From Deltaproteobacteria bacterium (GTDB lineage Bacteria > Desulfobacterota > DSM-4660 > Desulfatiglandales > HGW-15): a DNA stretch of 6,036 nucleotides. The DNA lies in contig JAIPEI010000235.1 of the NCBI GenBank assembly GCA_021737245.1, positions 1-6,036 of the forward strand. Direction: 5' to 3'. Below are positions 1 to 6,036 of this stretch, piece by piece. Positions within the stretch are counted from its first letter, which is position 1; each line of letters opens with the position of its first letter. Made by a program: the position numbers and the translations under genes. The notes beneath the pieces are model-generated. The model had not been told where the DNA came from. It did no database searches and saw nothing but the letters and a program-made list of their open reading frames with translations.

Positions 1-1113
1 CACGGGCTTCGCATCAAGGAGCTCTTGGACGAAAAAGCCGCCGGGAAGAAGGTGGTGGGTTCGTTCTGCGTCTTTGTGCCGGAGGAGATCGTGCGGGCGG
101 TGGACGCCACCCTGGTCGGGCTCTGCACGGGTGCGGACTTCGCCGTGGAGGAGGTGGAAAAGCTCCTCCCCCGGAACACGTGCGCCCTGATCAAGTCCGC
201 TTTCGGGTTCAAGGCGGGCAAGGTGTGTCCGTACATGGAGTCCGCCGACATGATCGTGGGGGAGAACACCTGCGACGGGAAGAAGAAGTCCTACGAGATT
301 CTGGACGACCTCGTGCCGAACCTCTACGTCATGGACCTTCCACAGACCAAGTCGCCGGAGGGTCGGAGACTGCTCGCGGCCGAGGTTGACCGGTTCAAAA
401 CGGCCATGGAGGACCTCTCCGGTGTGGCGTTGGATGTGGAGCGGCTGAAGAAGGGGATCGAGATCGTCAACAACAAGCGCAAGGCCATGCATCGCCTCTA
501 CGATCTGCGAAAGCACGACCCTGCGCCCATCTCCGGCCTGGACGCGCTCCTCGCCAATCAGGTCTTCTTCTACGACGATCCCGTTCGGTTCACCGAGTCG
601 GTCCACAAGATCTGTGACGAGCTGGAGCGGCGGATCGAAAAGGGCGAAGGTGTTTTCCCCAAAGGCGCACCCAGGATCCTCGTCTCAGGCTGCCCCATGG
701 CCGTGCCCAACTGGAAGCTCCCCTGGATCATCGAGTCCTCCGGCGCGGTGATCGTGGGAGAGGAGTCCTGCGTGGGGGAGCGGGGCACGAGAAACCTGAC
801 GGGGGAATCGGGGGATTCCGTGGAAGCGCTCATGGAGGCCATTGTGGATCGATACTTTCAGATCGACTGTGCCATTTTCACGCCGAACCCGGAGCGGCTC
901 GACCACGTCCAGGAGATGGCCCGGGCCTACAAGGCCGACGGCGTGATCCACTACGGGCTCCAGTTCTGCCAGCCCTACATCACGGAGTCCATGCCCGTGG
1001 AAAAGGCCCTGGAGGATGCAGACATCCCCACGCTCAGGATCGAGACCGACTACAGCATGGAGGACGTGGGCCAGCTCAAGACCCGCGTCGAGGCCTTTGT
1101 GGAGCAGCTTTGA
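1..1113 (+). CDS. Double-cubane-cluster reductase, 2-hydroxyacyl-CoA dehydratase superfamily (YjiM/HgdB-like), 5' partial
   Basis: The reading frame is open from the first base (370 codons, TGA stop), and the gene probably begins a short distance upstream; the TTG at 25 is an internal Leu, not a convincing start. Family features visible, numbered from the first codon in the window: GLCTGADF near 40 and NTCALIKSAFGF at 59-70, then VCPY (Cys76) and GENTCDGKKKSYE (Cys91). The C-terminal half has ILVSGCPM (Cys231), EESCVGERG (Cys257), Cys290 and GLQFCQPY (Cys323). In this family such cysteines ligate a double-cubane [Fe8S9] or [4Fe-4S] cluster; I cannot say which here act as ligands. The CPY and TCDGKKK motifs fit the single-subunit double-cubane branch (YjiM-like) better than the alpha/beta dehydratases. 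Characterised double-cubane proteins perform ATP-driven reduction of small molecules, but the physiological substrate is unknown. The activase gene follows immediately, which supports the assignment. Predicted cytoplasmic and oxygen-sensitive. Confidence 0.88.
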   Translation, partial: HGLRIKELLDEKAAGKKVVGSFCVFVPEEIVRAVDATLVGLCTGADFAVEEVEKLLPRNTCALIKSAFGFKAGKVCPYMESADMIVGENTCDGKKKSYEILDDLVPNLYVMDLPQTKSPEGRRLLAAEVDRFKTAMEDLSGVALDVERLKKGIEIVNNKRKAMHRLYDLRKHDPAPISGLDALLANQVFFYDDPVRFTESVHKICDELERRIEKGEGVFPKGAPRILVSGCPMAVPNWKLPWIIESSGAVIVGEESCVGERGTRNLTGESGDSVEALMEAIVDRYFQIDCAIFTPNPERLDHVQEMARAYKADGVIHYGLQFCQPYITESMPVEKALEDADIPTLRIETDYSMEDVGQLKTRVEAFVEQL

Positions 1114-1133
1114 TAGGAGAAGGGAATCCCCTC

Positions 1134-1892
1134 GTGAGATGTGCCGGCATTGACATCGGGTCCCGAAGCATCGAGCTGGTGGTCGTGGAAGAGGGCCGTA
1201 TCCTGGAAAAGCGCCAGGCGGACTCCGGGTTCGACCCGATGGCCCAGGCACGGGACCTGCTCGACGGCCTGCCCTATGACCGTATCCTGGCCACCGGGTA
1301 CGGGAGGCATCTCTTCGAGCTCGCCCTGGATGCCCCGACCGTGACCGAGATCAAGGCCTATGCGGTGGGAGCAGGCTTCCTGTTCCCGGAGGTGCGGACC
1401 ATCCTGGACATCGGGGGGCAGGACTCCAAGGCCATTGCCCTTCGCGAGGACGGCCGGGTCAAGAAGTTCGAGATGAACGACCGGTGTGCCGCGGGGACGG
1501 GGAAGTTCCTGGAGATCATGGCCCACTCCCTGGGATACGCGCTGGAGGCGTTCGGGCGGGCCGCATTACAGGCGGAAAAAGAAATCCAGGTAAGCAGCAT
1601 GTGTACGGTGTTTGCCGAGTCCGAGGTGACCTCCCTCCTGGCCCGGGGCGAAGACAGAAAGGCCATTGCTTCGGGGCTTCATCGATCAGTCGTGCGCCGG
1701 GCCTCAGGCATGCTCAAGAGGATCGAGGCCACGGATCCCATCCTCTTTGCCGGTGGGGTGGCGCTCAATCCCTGCATGGTTCGGTACCTGGCCGAGGCCA
1801 CGGGGAAAGAGATCGTGGTGCCGGAGCAGCCCCAGATGACCGGGGCGCTGGGTGCGGCGATCATGGCGGAGGAAATGCGGTCGAAACCTTGA
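1134..1892 (+). CDS. ATP-dependent activase of the double-cubane reductase (YjiL/HgdC/BadF family)
   Basis: This is a 252-residue ASKHA-fold ATPase, the normal length for the family. From the GTG start: phosphate-1 motif GIDIGSRS at 5-12, TGYGR near 48, phosphate-2 DIGGQDSKAI from 92, NDRCAAGTGKFLE with Cys118, SSMCTVFAESEV with Cys157, and a C-terminal adenosine motif FAGGVALNPC. In HgdC-type activases the two corresponding cysteines, one from each subunit pair, hold a single [4Fe-4S] cluster at the homodimer interface. ATP binding and hydrolysis drive electron transfer to the partner enzyme. The partner is encoded 20 bases upstream. I chose GTG 1134 because it puts the start just before GIDIG and has GAAGGGA about 8 bases upstream. 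A TTG at 1110, overlapping the previous stop as TTGA, would add eight residues that the family does not need. The TGA stop lies 15 bases before selC and is almost certainly a true stop, because the protein already has its full C-terminus. Confidence 0.9.
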   Translation: MRCAGIDIGSRSIELVVVEEGRILEKRQADSGFDPMAQARDLLDGLPYDRILATGYGRHLFELALDAPTVTEIKAYAVGAGFLFPEVRTILDIGGQDSKAIALREDGRVKKFEMNDRCAAGTGKFLEIMAHSLGYALEAFGRAALQAEKEIQVSSMCTVFAESEVTSLLARGEDRKAIASGLHRSVVRRASGMLKRIEATDPILFAGGVALNPCMVRYLAEATGKEIVVPEQPQMTGALGAAIMAEEMRSKP

Positions 1893-1907
1893 ACCGTGGG
1901 TTTTTTC

Positions 1908-1999
1908 GGGGGCAAAGGTGCTGGGCGCCCCGCGGACTTCAAATCCGTCGGCCCGGTCTGCAAAACCGGGAGGAGGTTCGATTCCCCTTGCCCCCTCCA
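1908..1999 (+). tRNA. selC: tRNA-Sec (UCA anticodon)
   Basis: Selenocysteine tRNA that reads UGA. The acceptor strand GGGGGCAA (1908-1915) pairs with TTGCCCCC (1988-1995), followed by T1996 and an encoded CCA (1997-1999). The anticodon stem is GCGGA/TCCGT (1932-1936, 1944-1948) around loop CTTCAAA, with anticodon TCA at 1939-1941. The flanking core GGACTTCAAATCC is the same as in E. coli selC. The long class II variable arm is a 6-bp stem CCCGGT/ACCGGG (1952-1957, 1965-1970) with a 7-base loop. The T loop is TTCGATT (1977-1983). Departures from the usual bacterial 8+5 plan: only 12 bases are available on the 3' side for acceptor plus T stem, the T stem GGAGG/CCCC has an A1974-C1986 mismatch, the D arm is short (GGTGC, TGG, GCGCC at 1917-1929), and the discriminator is U rather than the common G. 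The immediate selB neighbour strongly supports its identity. The tRNA lies 15 bases after the activase and 21 before selB. Confidence 0.93.
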
Positions 2000-2020
2000 T
2001 GAACCCTGAAAGCGCTACAG

Positions 2021-3943
2021 ATGGCCAAGCATGTCACCATCGGGATCGCCGGACACGTTGACCACGGAAAAACGAGCCTGGTCAAAGCCCTGACCGGCGT
2101 GGACACGGATCGATTGGAAGAGGAAAAGCGACGGGGTCTTTCCATCGATTCCGGGATCGCCGCCATGGACACATCTCGTGGGGCCTGCGTTTCTCTCGTG
2201 GACGTCCCCGGGCATGTGCACTTCCTCAAGAACACGGTTCGAGGCCTGTGCGCCGTGGATGCTGCGGTGCTGGTGGTGGCGGCCGATGACGGGGTCATGC
2301 CCCAGACCGTCGAGCACCTGGAGGTGCTTCGCTTTTTCGGGGCCCGGATCGGTCTTGTCGTCCTGACCAAGACCGACCTGGTGGACGAGGAGACCCTGGA
2401 ACTGGCCGAACTGGAAGTGCAGGATACGCTTGAAATGCGCCTTGGCGAGCACCCTCCCGTGCTTCCCTTCTCAGCGCGAGACAACCGCGGCCTCGAGGCC
2501 GTCAGGGACGAGATCGAGAACCTGGCCGCGGCCCTTCCTCCCAGAGACACCCAGGCCCCTTTCCGGTGCTGGATCGATCGGGTCAAGGGCTTTCCCGGGT
2601 TCGGAACCGTGGTGAGCGGAACGGTCCTCTCCGGTGCGATCGCGGAAAACGACCCGGTACATCTCCTGCCGATGGGCATCGAAAGCAGGGCGAGGTCTCT
2701 CGAATCCCACCACACAAAGCAGACCCGACTGGAAGCGGGACAGAGGGCCGGCATCAACCTGCCAAAGATCGCTGTCCGCCAGATCCGCCGGGGGATGCTC
2801 CTTGCAGAGCCTGGCGTCCTGGAGCCGGGCTACCTGCTGAACGTAGAGATCCGAATGCTCCAAAACGCCCGAAGGCCGATCCGAAACAGGCAACGGGTGA
2901 AGCTGTACCTGGGCACCTCGGTCACGAACACAATGGTGGTCTTGATGGATCGGGAGGTTCTTGCACAGGGAGAGCAGGGCCTTGCGCAGCTGCGGCTGAT
3001 GAAGCCCCTGGCTGCCCTTCCGAGGGACACCTTTGTCATGGCCCTGCTCAACGAGCAGGTGATCATCGGCGGGGGGAGGGTGCTGGAGGTCCCCAAGGAG
3101 AAGTTCAGGCCGAAGAAGGCCTCGCGGGTTCTACCACTCTTAGAGGCATTGCGGGCCGGAACGATCGATTCCTACCTGGACCGCTTTTTCCTGAAGGGCG
3201 TCATCGACCGACCTGTGTGCGCCCGGGACATCCAGCTCAAGACGGGTCTCCAGATCGGTGACATCGAGAAAGAGCTCGAATCGAGGCTCCATGCAGGAGA
3301 GCTTCTCTCCTTTGGAAAGCGAGGCGTTTTTCCAAAGGCCCGCTTCGAGGTCTTGAGAGATCAGACCCTGAAAACCGTGGAAATTCTGTTCGCGGAGGAT
3401 CCCTTGAAAAAGACGGCCGTGCCCGATGAGATTCGAGCCAGGCTGAACCCCCTTCTCGATGATCTTCCGTTTCGGCGGATCCTGACCGAGCTTTGCGGAA
3501 CCGGTAAGCTGGCCCGGCAGGACGGCGGTTTTCGAATCCCCAACCTCTCACTCAGGCTTTCTGAGGAGAGGCAGGAGCTGATCTCCATGCTCATGGACTA
3601 CGCTCAACAATCCGGCCTCATTCCCGTTGGTGCTGGATCCTTTTGCAAGCTCCATGATGGAAAGTACAACAAAAACGAGGTCCAGCGACTCCTCGACCAT
3701 CTGCATGCGGAAAAGCGGCTGGTTCGGCTCAACAACATGCGCTTTATGACACCCCAGGCCATGGAGGAGATCAAGCGCCGGGTGAGATCCCATATCAAAA
3801 AAAACGGCAAGCTCGGGATCGCGGATTGTGCAGACGTTTTCGGATATGGAAGAAATGTGGGGATTCCCGTGCTGGATTATCTGGATGCGGTTGGATTCAC
3901 CTTATGGGATGGGAAATGCAGGACGCTGAAGCAACCCTCATGA
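2021..3943 (+). CDS. selB: Selenocysteine-specific translation elongation factor SelB
   Basis: This is a 640-residue GTPase that carries Sec-tRNA-Sec to the ribosome and binds the SECIS hairpin of selenoprotein mRNAs; the length matches bacterial SelB (about 610-640). The N-terminal half is EF-Tu-like: G1 GHVDHGKT at 11-18, the switch region with DTDRLEEEKRRGLSID near 28-43, G3 DVPGH at 61-65, G4 TKTD at 116-119 and G5 with Ser151-Ala152. Beta-barrel domains 2 and 3 follow, for example GFPGFGTVVSGTVLSG near 190-205. From about residue 370 onward it has the winged-helix repeats that bind SECIS. It ends with a motif like that of the last winged helix in E. coli SelB, including GYGRNVGIPVLDYLD and GFT. 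ATG 2021 is the only sensible start, but its Shine-Dalgarno is weak (GAAAG at 2008-2012). The gene follows selC by 21 bases, and its TGA overlaps the ATG of the permease gene. No selA or selD is visible in the window. Confidence 0.97.
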   Translation: MAKHVTIGIAGHVDHGKTSLVKALTGVDTDRLEEEKRRGLSIDSGIAAMDTSRGACVSLVDVPGHVHFLKNTVRGLCAVDAAVLVVAADDGVMPQTVEHLEVLRFFGARIGLVVLTKTDLVDEETLELAELEVQDTLEMRLGEHPPVLPFSARDNRGLEAVRDEIENLAAALPPRDTQAPFRCWIDRVKGFPGFGTVVSGTVLSGAIAENDPVHLLPMGIESRARSLESHHTKQTRLEAGQRAGINLPKIAVRQIRRGMLLAEPGVLEPGYLLNVEIRMLQNARRPIRNRQRVKLYLGTSVTNTMVVLMDREVLAQGEQGLAQLRLMKPLAALPRDTFVMALLNEQVIIGGGRVLEVPKEKFRPKKASRVLPLLEALRAGTIDSYLDRFFLKGVIDRPVCARDIQLKTGLQIGDIEKELESRLHAGELLSFGKRGVFPKARFEVLRDQTLKTVEILFAEDPLKKTAVPDEIRARLNPLLDDLPFRRILTELCGTGKLARQDGGFRIPNLSLRLSEERQELISMLMDYAQQSGLIPVGAGSFCKLHDGKYNKNEVQRLLDHLHAEKRLVRLNNMRFMTPQAMEEIKRRVRSHIKKNGKLGIADCADVFGYGRNVGIPVLDYLDAVGFTLWDGKCRTLKQPS

Positions 3944-4902
3944 AAAGGGTGGGTCGCCTGAATCGTCTCCAACGGATGGGTCTACTCGCTTTTCTGGCGG
4001 GACTCGCGGTCCTGTTCAGCCTGCTCTCTCCGCACTTTCTGAGGTGGGAGAACCTGAGCAACGTCCTGCTCCAGTCGGCCGTCCAAATCGTGGTGGCTGT
4101 GGGCATGACCCTGGTGGTCGCCACCCGGGGCATCGACCTCAGTGTGGGTTCGGTCATGGCCCTCAGCGGGATCGTCACGGCCGGCCTTATGAAAGCCCAC
4201 TGGGCGTGGGATCTTGCACTCCTGGCAGGACTGGCTTCGGGGGCGACCATGGGCGCCCTCAACGGGCTGGGCGTGGCGCTTCTCGGCATCAACCCCTTCA
4301 TAGTGACCCTGGGTACAGCCGGCATCTTTCGGGCCGTGGCCCTGATCGCTACGGATGCTCGTCCCATCTATGGCTTTCCGCTGGGCTTTCGAGCCCTGGG
4401 CTCCGGCCGCTGGGGCCCCCTGCCGTCGAGCGCCCTCATCGCCCTGGCCGCCTTCGTGTTCGGCGCCTTGGTGGTCGCATGGACCCGGTTCGGCACGAAC
4501 GCGCGGGCTGTGGGGGACAATCTGGAAGCCGCCTACCGCCTGGGGGTCCCCGTGACCCGGACGCGGATCGGGATCTATACCCTCTGCAGCACCTTTGCGG
4601 CACTCGGCGGCATCATCGTCACGGCCAGGCTCAACACGGCCGAGGCCATCGCCGGAATGGGCATCGAGCTCGAGGCCATCGCCGCCGTGGTGATGGGGGG
4701 AACCAGCTTTGCGGGAGGAGAGGCGAGCGTTCCGGGGACCCTTCTCGGAGCGCTCATCATCGGTACCCTTGCAAACGGGCTCACCATCATCAACGTGCCC
4801 ACCTACTACCAGCAGCTCGTGATCGGGGTGGTGTTCATGGTCGCCGTCCTGGCGGACCGCCTGCGGCGCCGAACCCAGCGAAACGCCCTGTTCGAAACGT
4901 AA
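3940..4902 (+). CDS. ABC transporter permease, ribose/simple-sugar type (RbsC-like)
   Basis: This is an integral membrane permease of the BPD_transp_2 family, 320 residues from this start, matching E. coli RbsC (321). A basic N-terminus leads into a first membrane segment at about 13-30, followed by repeated hydrophobic segments. The hallmark GIDLSVGS is at 64-71, a GDNLEAAYRLGVPV coupling-loop region is near 190, and the family signature GGTSFAGGEASVPGT begins near 253. The tail ends in basic residues. The start was chosen at the ATG of an ATGA overlap with the selB stop, which predicts translational coupling. In-frame ATGs at 3904 and 3916 would only add residues that overlap selB; the one at 3916 has a purine-rich GGGATGGGAA upstream and remains possible. 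It presumably works as a dimer with the binding protein encoded next and an ATPase encoded after that. The substrate cannot be read from the sequence; ribose, another pentose or hexose, or a related small polar ligand are the usual options. Confidence 0.92.
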   Translation: MKRVGRLNRLQRMGLLAFLAGLAVLFSLLSPHFLRWENLSNVLLQSAVQIVVAVGMTLVVATRGIDLSVGSVMALSGIVTAGLMKAHWAWDLALLAGLASGATMGALNGLGVALLGINPFIVTLGTAGIFRAVALIATDARPIYGFPLGFRALGSGRWGPLPSSALIALAAFVFGALVVAWTRFGTNARAVGDNLEAAYRLGVPVTRTRIGIYTLCSTFAALGGIIVTARLNTAEAIAGMGIELEAIAAVVMGGTSFAGGEASVPGTLLGALIIGTLANGLTIINVPTYYQQLVIGVVFMVAVLADRLRRRTQRNALFET

Positions 4903-4906
4903 ACAT

Positions 4907-4914
4907 GGAGGTGA
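4907..4914 (+). promoter_or_regulatory. Strong ribosome binding site deciding the binding-protein start
   Basis: GGAGGTGA is nearly a full anti-Shine-Dalgarno complement and ends 5 bases before ATG 4920. It overlaps a competing in-frame ATG at 4905, which has no such site of its own, so 4920 is the start. It is the strongest RBS in the window, consistent with binding proteins being made in excess over their permeases. Confidence 0.8.
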
Positions 4915-4919
4915 CAAGG

Positions 4920-5957
4920 ATGCTTCGAAACGAATGGCTCTTTGGTTTGATCTTGCTCTTGGTTGTCTGGACCCTTCCCCTGTTCCCGGGGAGTGCCTCG
5001 GCTGAACCCATGACTCCCTGGGAGAAGGCCCGGGCCGCGACCTTTGCCAAGCTGGGGGAGGTGCCCAGGCCCGATGCGCCCTTGAAGATCGGCACCGTGC
5101 TGGTCACCCTGTCCAATCCCTTCTGGGTGTCCATGAAGGAGGGCTACGAGAATGCCGCCCGGGAGTTCGGCGTAACGATCGACGTCCAGGCCGCCCCTCA
5201 GGAAAACAGCGTGGCCAACCAGCTCAACATCCTGGAAAACATGGTGGCCAAGGACTACGACGCCCTGTGCGCCCACACCATCACGGCCCGGAACCTGATT
5301 CCCGCCTTTGTCAAGGCGGCTCGCAAGGGAATCCCCGTGGTGAGCGACAACCGGGTCGATCTCGCAGCAGCCCATGAGGCCGGCGCCGAGCCCATCACCC
5401 TCGGGCTGGTGGACTTCTACGGCCAGGGCAGGCTCGGGGCCGAGTACATTGCCCGGACGCTCTCCGAAAAGGGCGGAGGCAAGGTGGCGATCATCGAGGG
5501 CCTTCCCGGCGCTCCCCAGAGCGAGGCCCGAACGAGGGGGGCCAAGGACGCCTTCGAGGCCTTTCCCGATGTGGAGATGGTCTCCTCCCAGCCCGGCAAC
5601 TGGGACCGGGCAAAGGCTTTCAGCGTCACGCAGAACCTGATCCAGGCCCACCCGGACCTCGCGGGCATCCAATGCGCCAACGACATCATGGCCCTGGCCG
5701 CGGTGGAGGCGATCGAGGCCGCCGGAAAGACCGGCCGGATCATGGTGGTGGGCATCGATCTGATCCCCCAGGGCAAGGAGGCCATTCGCCAGGGGCGTCT
5801 GGCCGGCTCGGTCGCGTTCAGTCCCTTTGTGATCGGGGAGACCGTGGCGCGTGCGGCCATCGCCGCAGCCCAGGGGCTGAAGATCCCCGAGGACCTCGAG
5901 GTCGTGAGCGTGCTGGCCACGAAGGACAACATCGGCCGGCTCGCGGACTGGAAGTAG
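4920..5957 (+). CDS. Periplasmic sugar-binding protein of an ABC importer (RbsB-like, Peripla_BP_4)
   Basis: This is a 345-residue exported binding protein. The N-terminus is a Sec signal peptide: charged start, hydrophobic core at about 6-22, and a likely signal peptidase I cut after Ala28 in SASA|EP. There is no lipobox cysteine, so it should be soluble. The mature part begins with roughly 25 extra residues before the first beta strand (LKIGTVLVTLSNPFW). Positions aligning by eye with RbsB ligand contacts: NPFW at 66-69, Asp143-Asn144-Arg145, Arg204, Trp in GNWDRAK, Asn254-Asp255, and Asp280 in VVGIDL. These support binding of a pyranose, furanose or similar polyol. Where RbsB has a Gln after its last strand (TIAQLP), this protein reads SVAFSPF, so the ligand may not be ribose. 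The gene starts 17 bases after the permease stop and is followed by a likely ATPase gene, consistent with one transport operon. Confidence 0.92.
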   Translation: MLRNEWLFGLILLLVVWTLPLFPGSASAEPMTPWEKARAATFAKLGEVPRPDAPLKIGTVLVTLSNPFWVSMKEGYENAAREFGVTIDVQAAPQENSVANQLNILENMVAKDYDALCAHTITARNLIPAFVKAARKGIPVVSDNRVDLAAAHEAGAEPITLGLVDFYGQGRLGAEYIARTLSEKGGGKVAIIEGLPGAPQSEARTRGAKDAFEAFPDVEMVSSQPGNWDRAKAFSVTQNLIQAHPDLAGIQCANDIMALAAVEAIEAAGKTGRIMVVGIDLIPQGKEAIRQGRLAGSVAFSPFVIGETVARAAIAAAQGLKIPEDLEVVSVLATKDNIGRLADWK

Positions 5958-5960
5958 GCC

Positions 5961-5965
5961 GGAGG
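5961..5965 (+). promoter_or_regulatory. Ribosome binding site for the gene starting at 5972
   Basis: GGAGG lies 6 bases upstream of GTG 5972 and directly follows the TAG of the binding-protein gene. It supports a further co-transcribed gene running off the right edge. Confidence 0.6.
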
Positions 5966-5971
5966 CGGATC

Positions 5972-6036
5972 GTGGACGCGCCGCCGGCATACGGCGTCCG
6001 CATGGAAGGGATGACCAGGACCAACGGGGCCAAGAC
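5972..6036 (+). CDS. Start of a downstream gene, possibly the ABC ATPase (RbsA-like), 3' partial
   Basis: Only 21 complete codons are present. A GTG start follows a well-spaced GGAGG, and the frame stays open to the window end. The peptide includes VRMEGMTRTNGAK, which resembles the first strand of sugar ABC ATPases (an LRMEGITKxFGGVxAL-like opening), but the Walker A motif would lie beyond the window. Position after a permease and a binding protein, with no ATPase seen elsewhere in the window, makes this the natural candidate. An in-frame ATG at 6002 is an alternative start but would remove part of the preceding basic-hydrophobic segment. The identity is inferred mainly from context. Confidence 0.5.
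   Translation, partial: MDAPPAYGVRMEGMTRTNGAK

Noticed and set aside
1108..1119. Reductase TGA at 1111 as a possible selenocysteine codon.
   Set aside because: The next in-frame codon is TAG, so readthrough would add only one residue.
1892..1906. AACC-GTG-GGTT followed by T residues as a Rho-independent terminator between the activase and selC.
   Set aside because: The stem is only 4 bp with a 3-base loop, too weak to call; it may be chance.
1890..2010. In-frame reading beyond the activase TGA, open through the tRNA gene to a second TGA, as a possible Sec-containing extension.
   Set aside because: The protein already ends at the normal family C-terminus, and the downstream frame is explained by the tRNA gene; I see no SECIS hairpin just after the TGA apart from the tRNA itself.
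1999..2061. Short ORF beginning at the ATG formed by the tRNA CCA end (20 codons).
   Set aside because: It overlaps selB in another frame, has no Shine-Dalgarno and encodes nothing recognisable.
3982..4917. Long minus-strand open frames opposite the permease, the binding protein and the 5' reductase.
   Set aside because: They are antisense shadows typical of GC-rich DNA, rich in Arg, Gly, Pro and His, with no family motifs.
4044..4919. Long upstream extension of the binding-protein frame through the permease gene.
   Set aside because: It is a shadow of the permease; the signal peptide and strong RBS place the true start at 4920.

Overview
The window is GC-rich and fully coding on the + strand, with almost no intergenic space. 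It suggests a strict anaerobe that makes selenoproteins, because an oxygen-sensitive iron-sulfur reductase pair sits directly beside the selenocysteine translation genes selC and selB. A Desulfobacterota-like (sulfate-reducing or syntrophic) bacterium would fit, but this is inference from gene content and base composition; nothing here is a taxonomic marker.

Layout, left to right: (1) 1-1113, the 3' nearly complete part of a double-cubane-cluster reductase of the 2-hydroxyacyl-CoA dehydratase superfamily (YjiM/HgdB-like). (2) 1134-1892, its ATP-dependent activase (YjiL/HgdC-like). (3) 1908-1999, a selenocysteine tRNA with a UCA anticodon, long variable arm and encoded CCA, but with a departure from the usual bacterial fold. 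(4) 2021-3943, SelB, the Sec-specific elongation factor. (5) 3940-4902, an RbsC-type ABC permease overlapping the selB stop codon by ATGA. (6) 4920-5957, a secreted RbsB-type sugar-binding protein. (7) 5972 onward, the first codons of a gene in the position expected for the ABC ATPase, cut by the window edge.

Functionally there are three modules. The activase uses ATP to inject low-potential electrons into the double-cubane protein, which reduces an unknown small substrate. tRNA-Sec and SelB deliver selenocysteine at recoded UGA codons. No selA, selD or selenoprotein gene is visible here. The third module is an importer for a pentose, hexose or similar small ligand. The spacing is tight (20, 15, 21, -4, 17 and 14 bases), so the whole block may be one transcript with the tRNA processed out of it. 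The points most worth a second look are the tRNA-Sec geometry, the tRNA embedded between protein genes, and the overlap of selB with an unrelated transporter.
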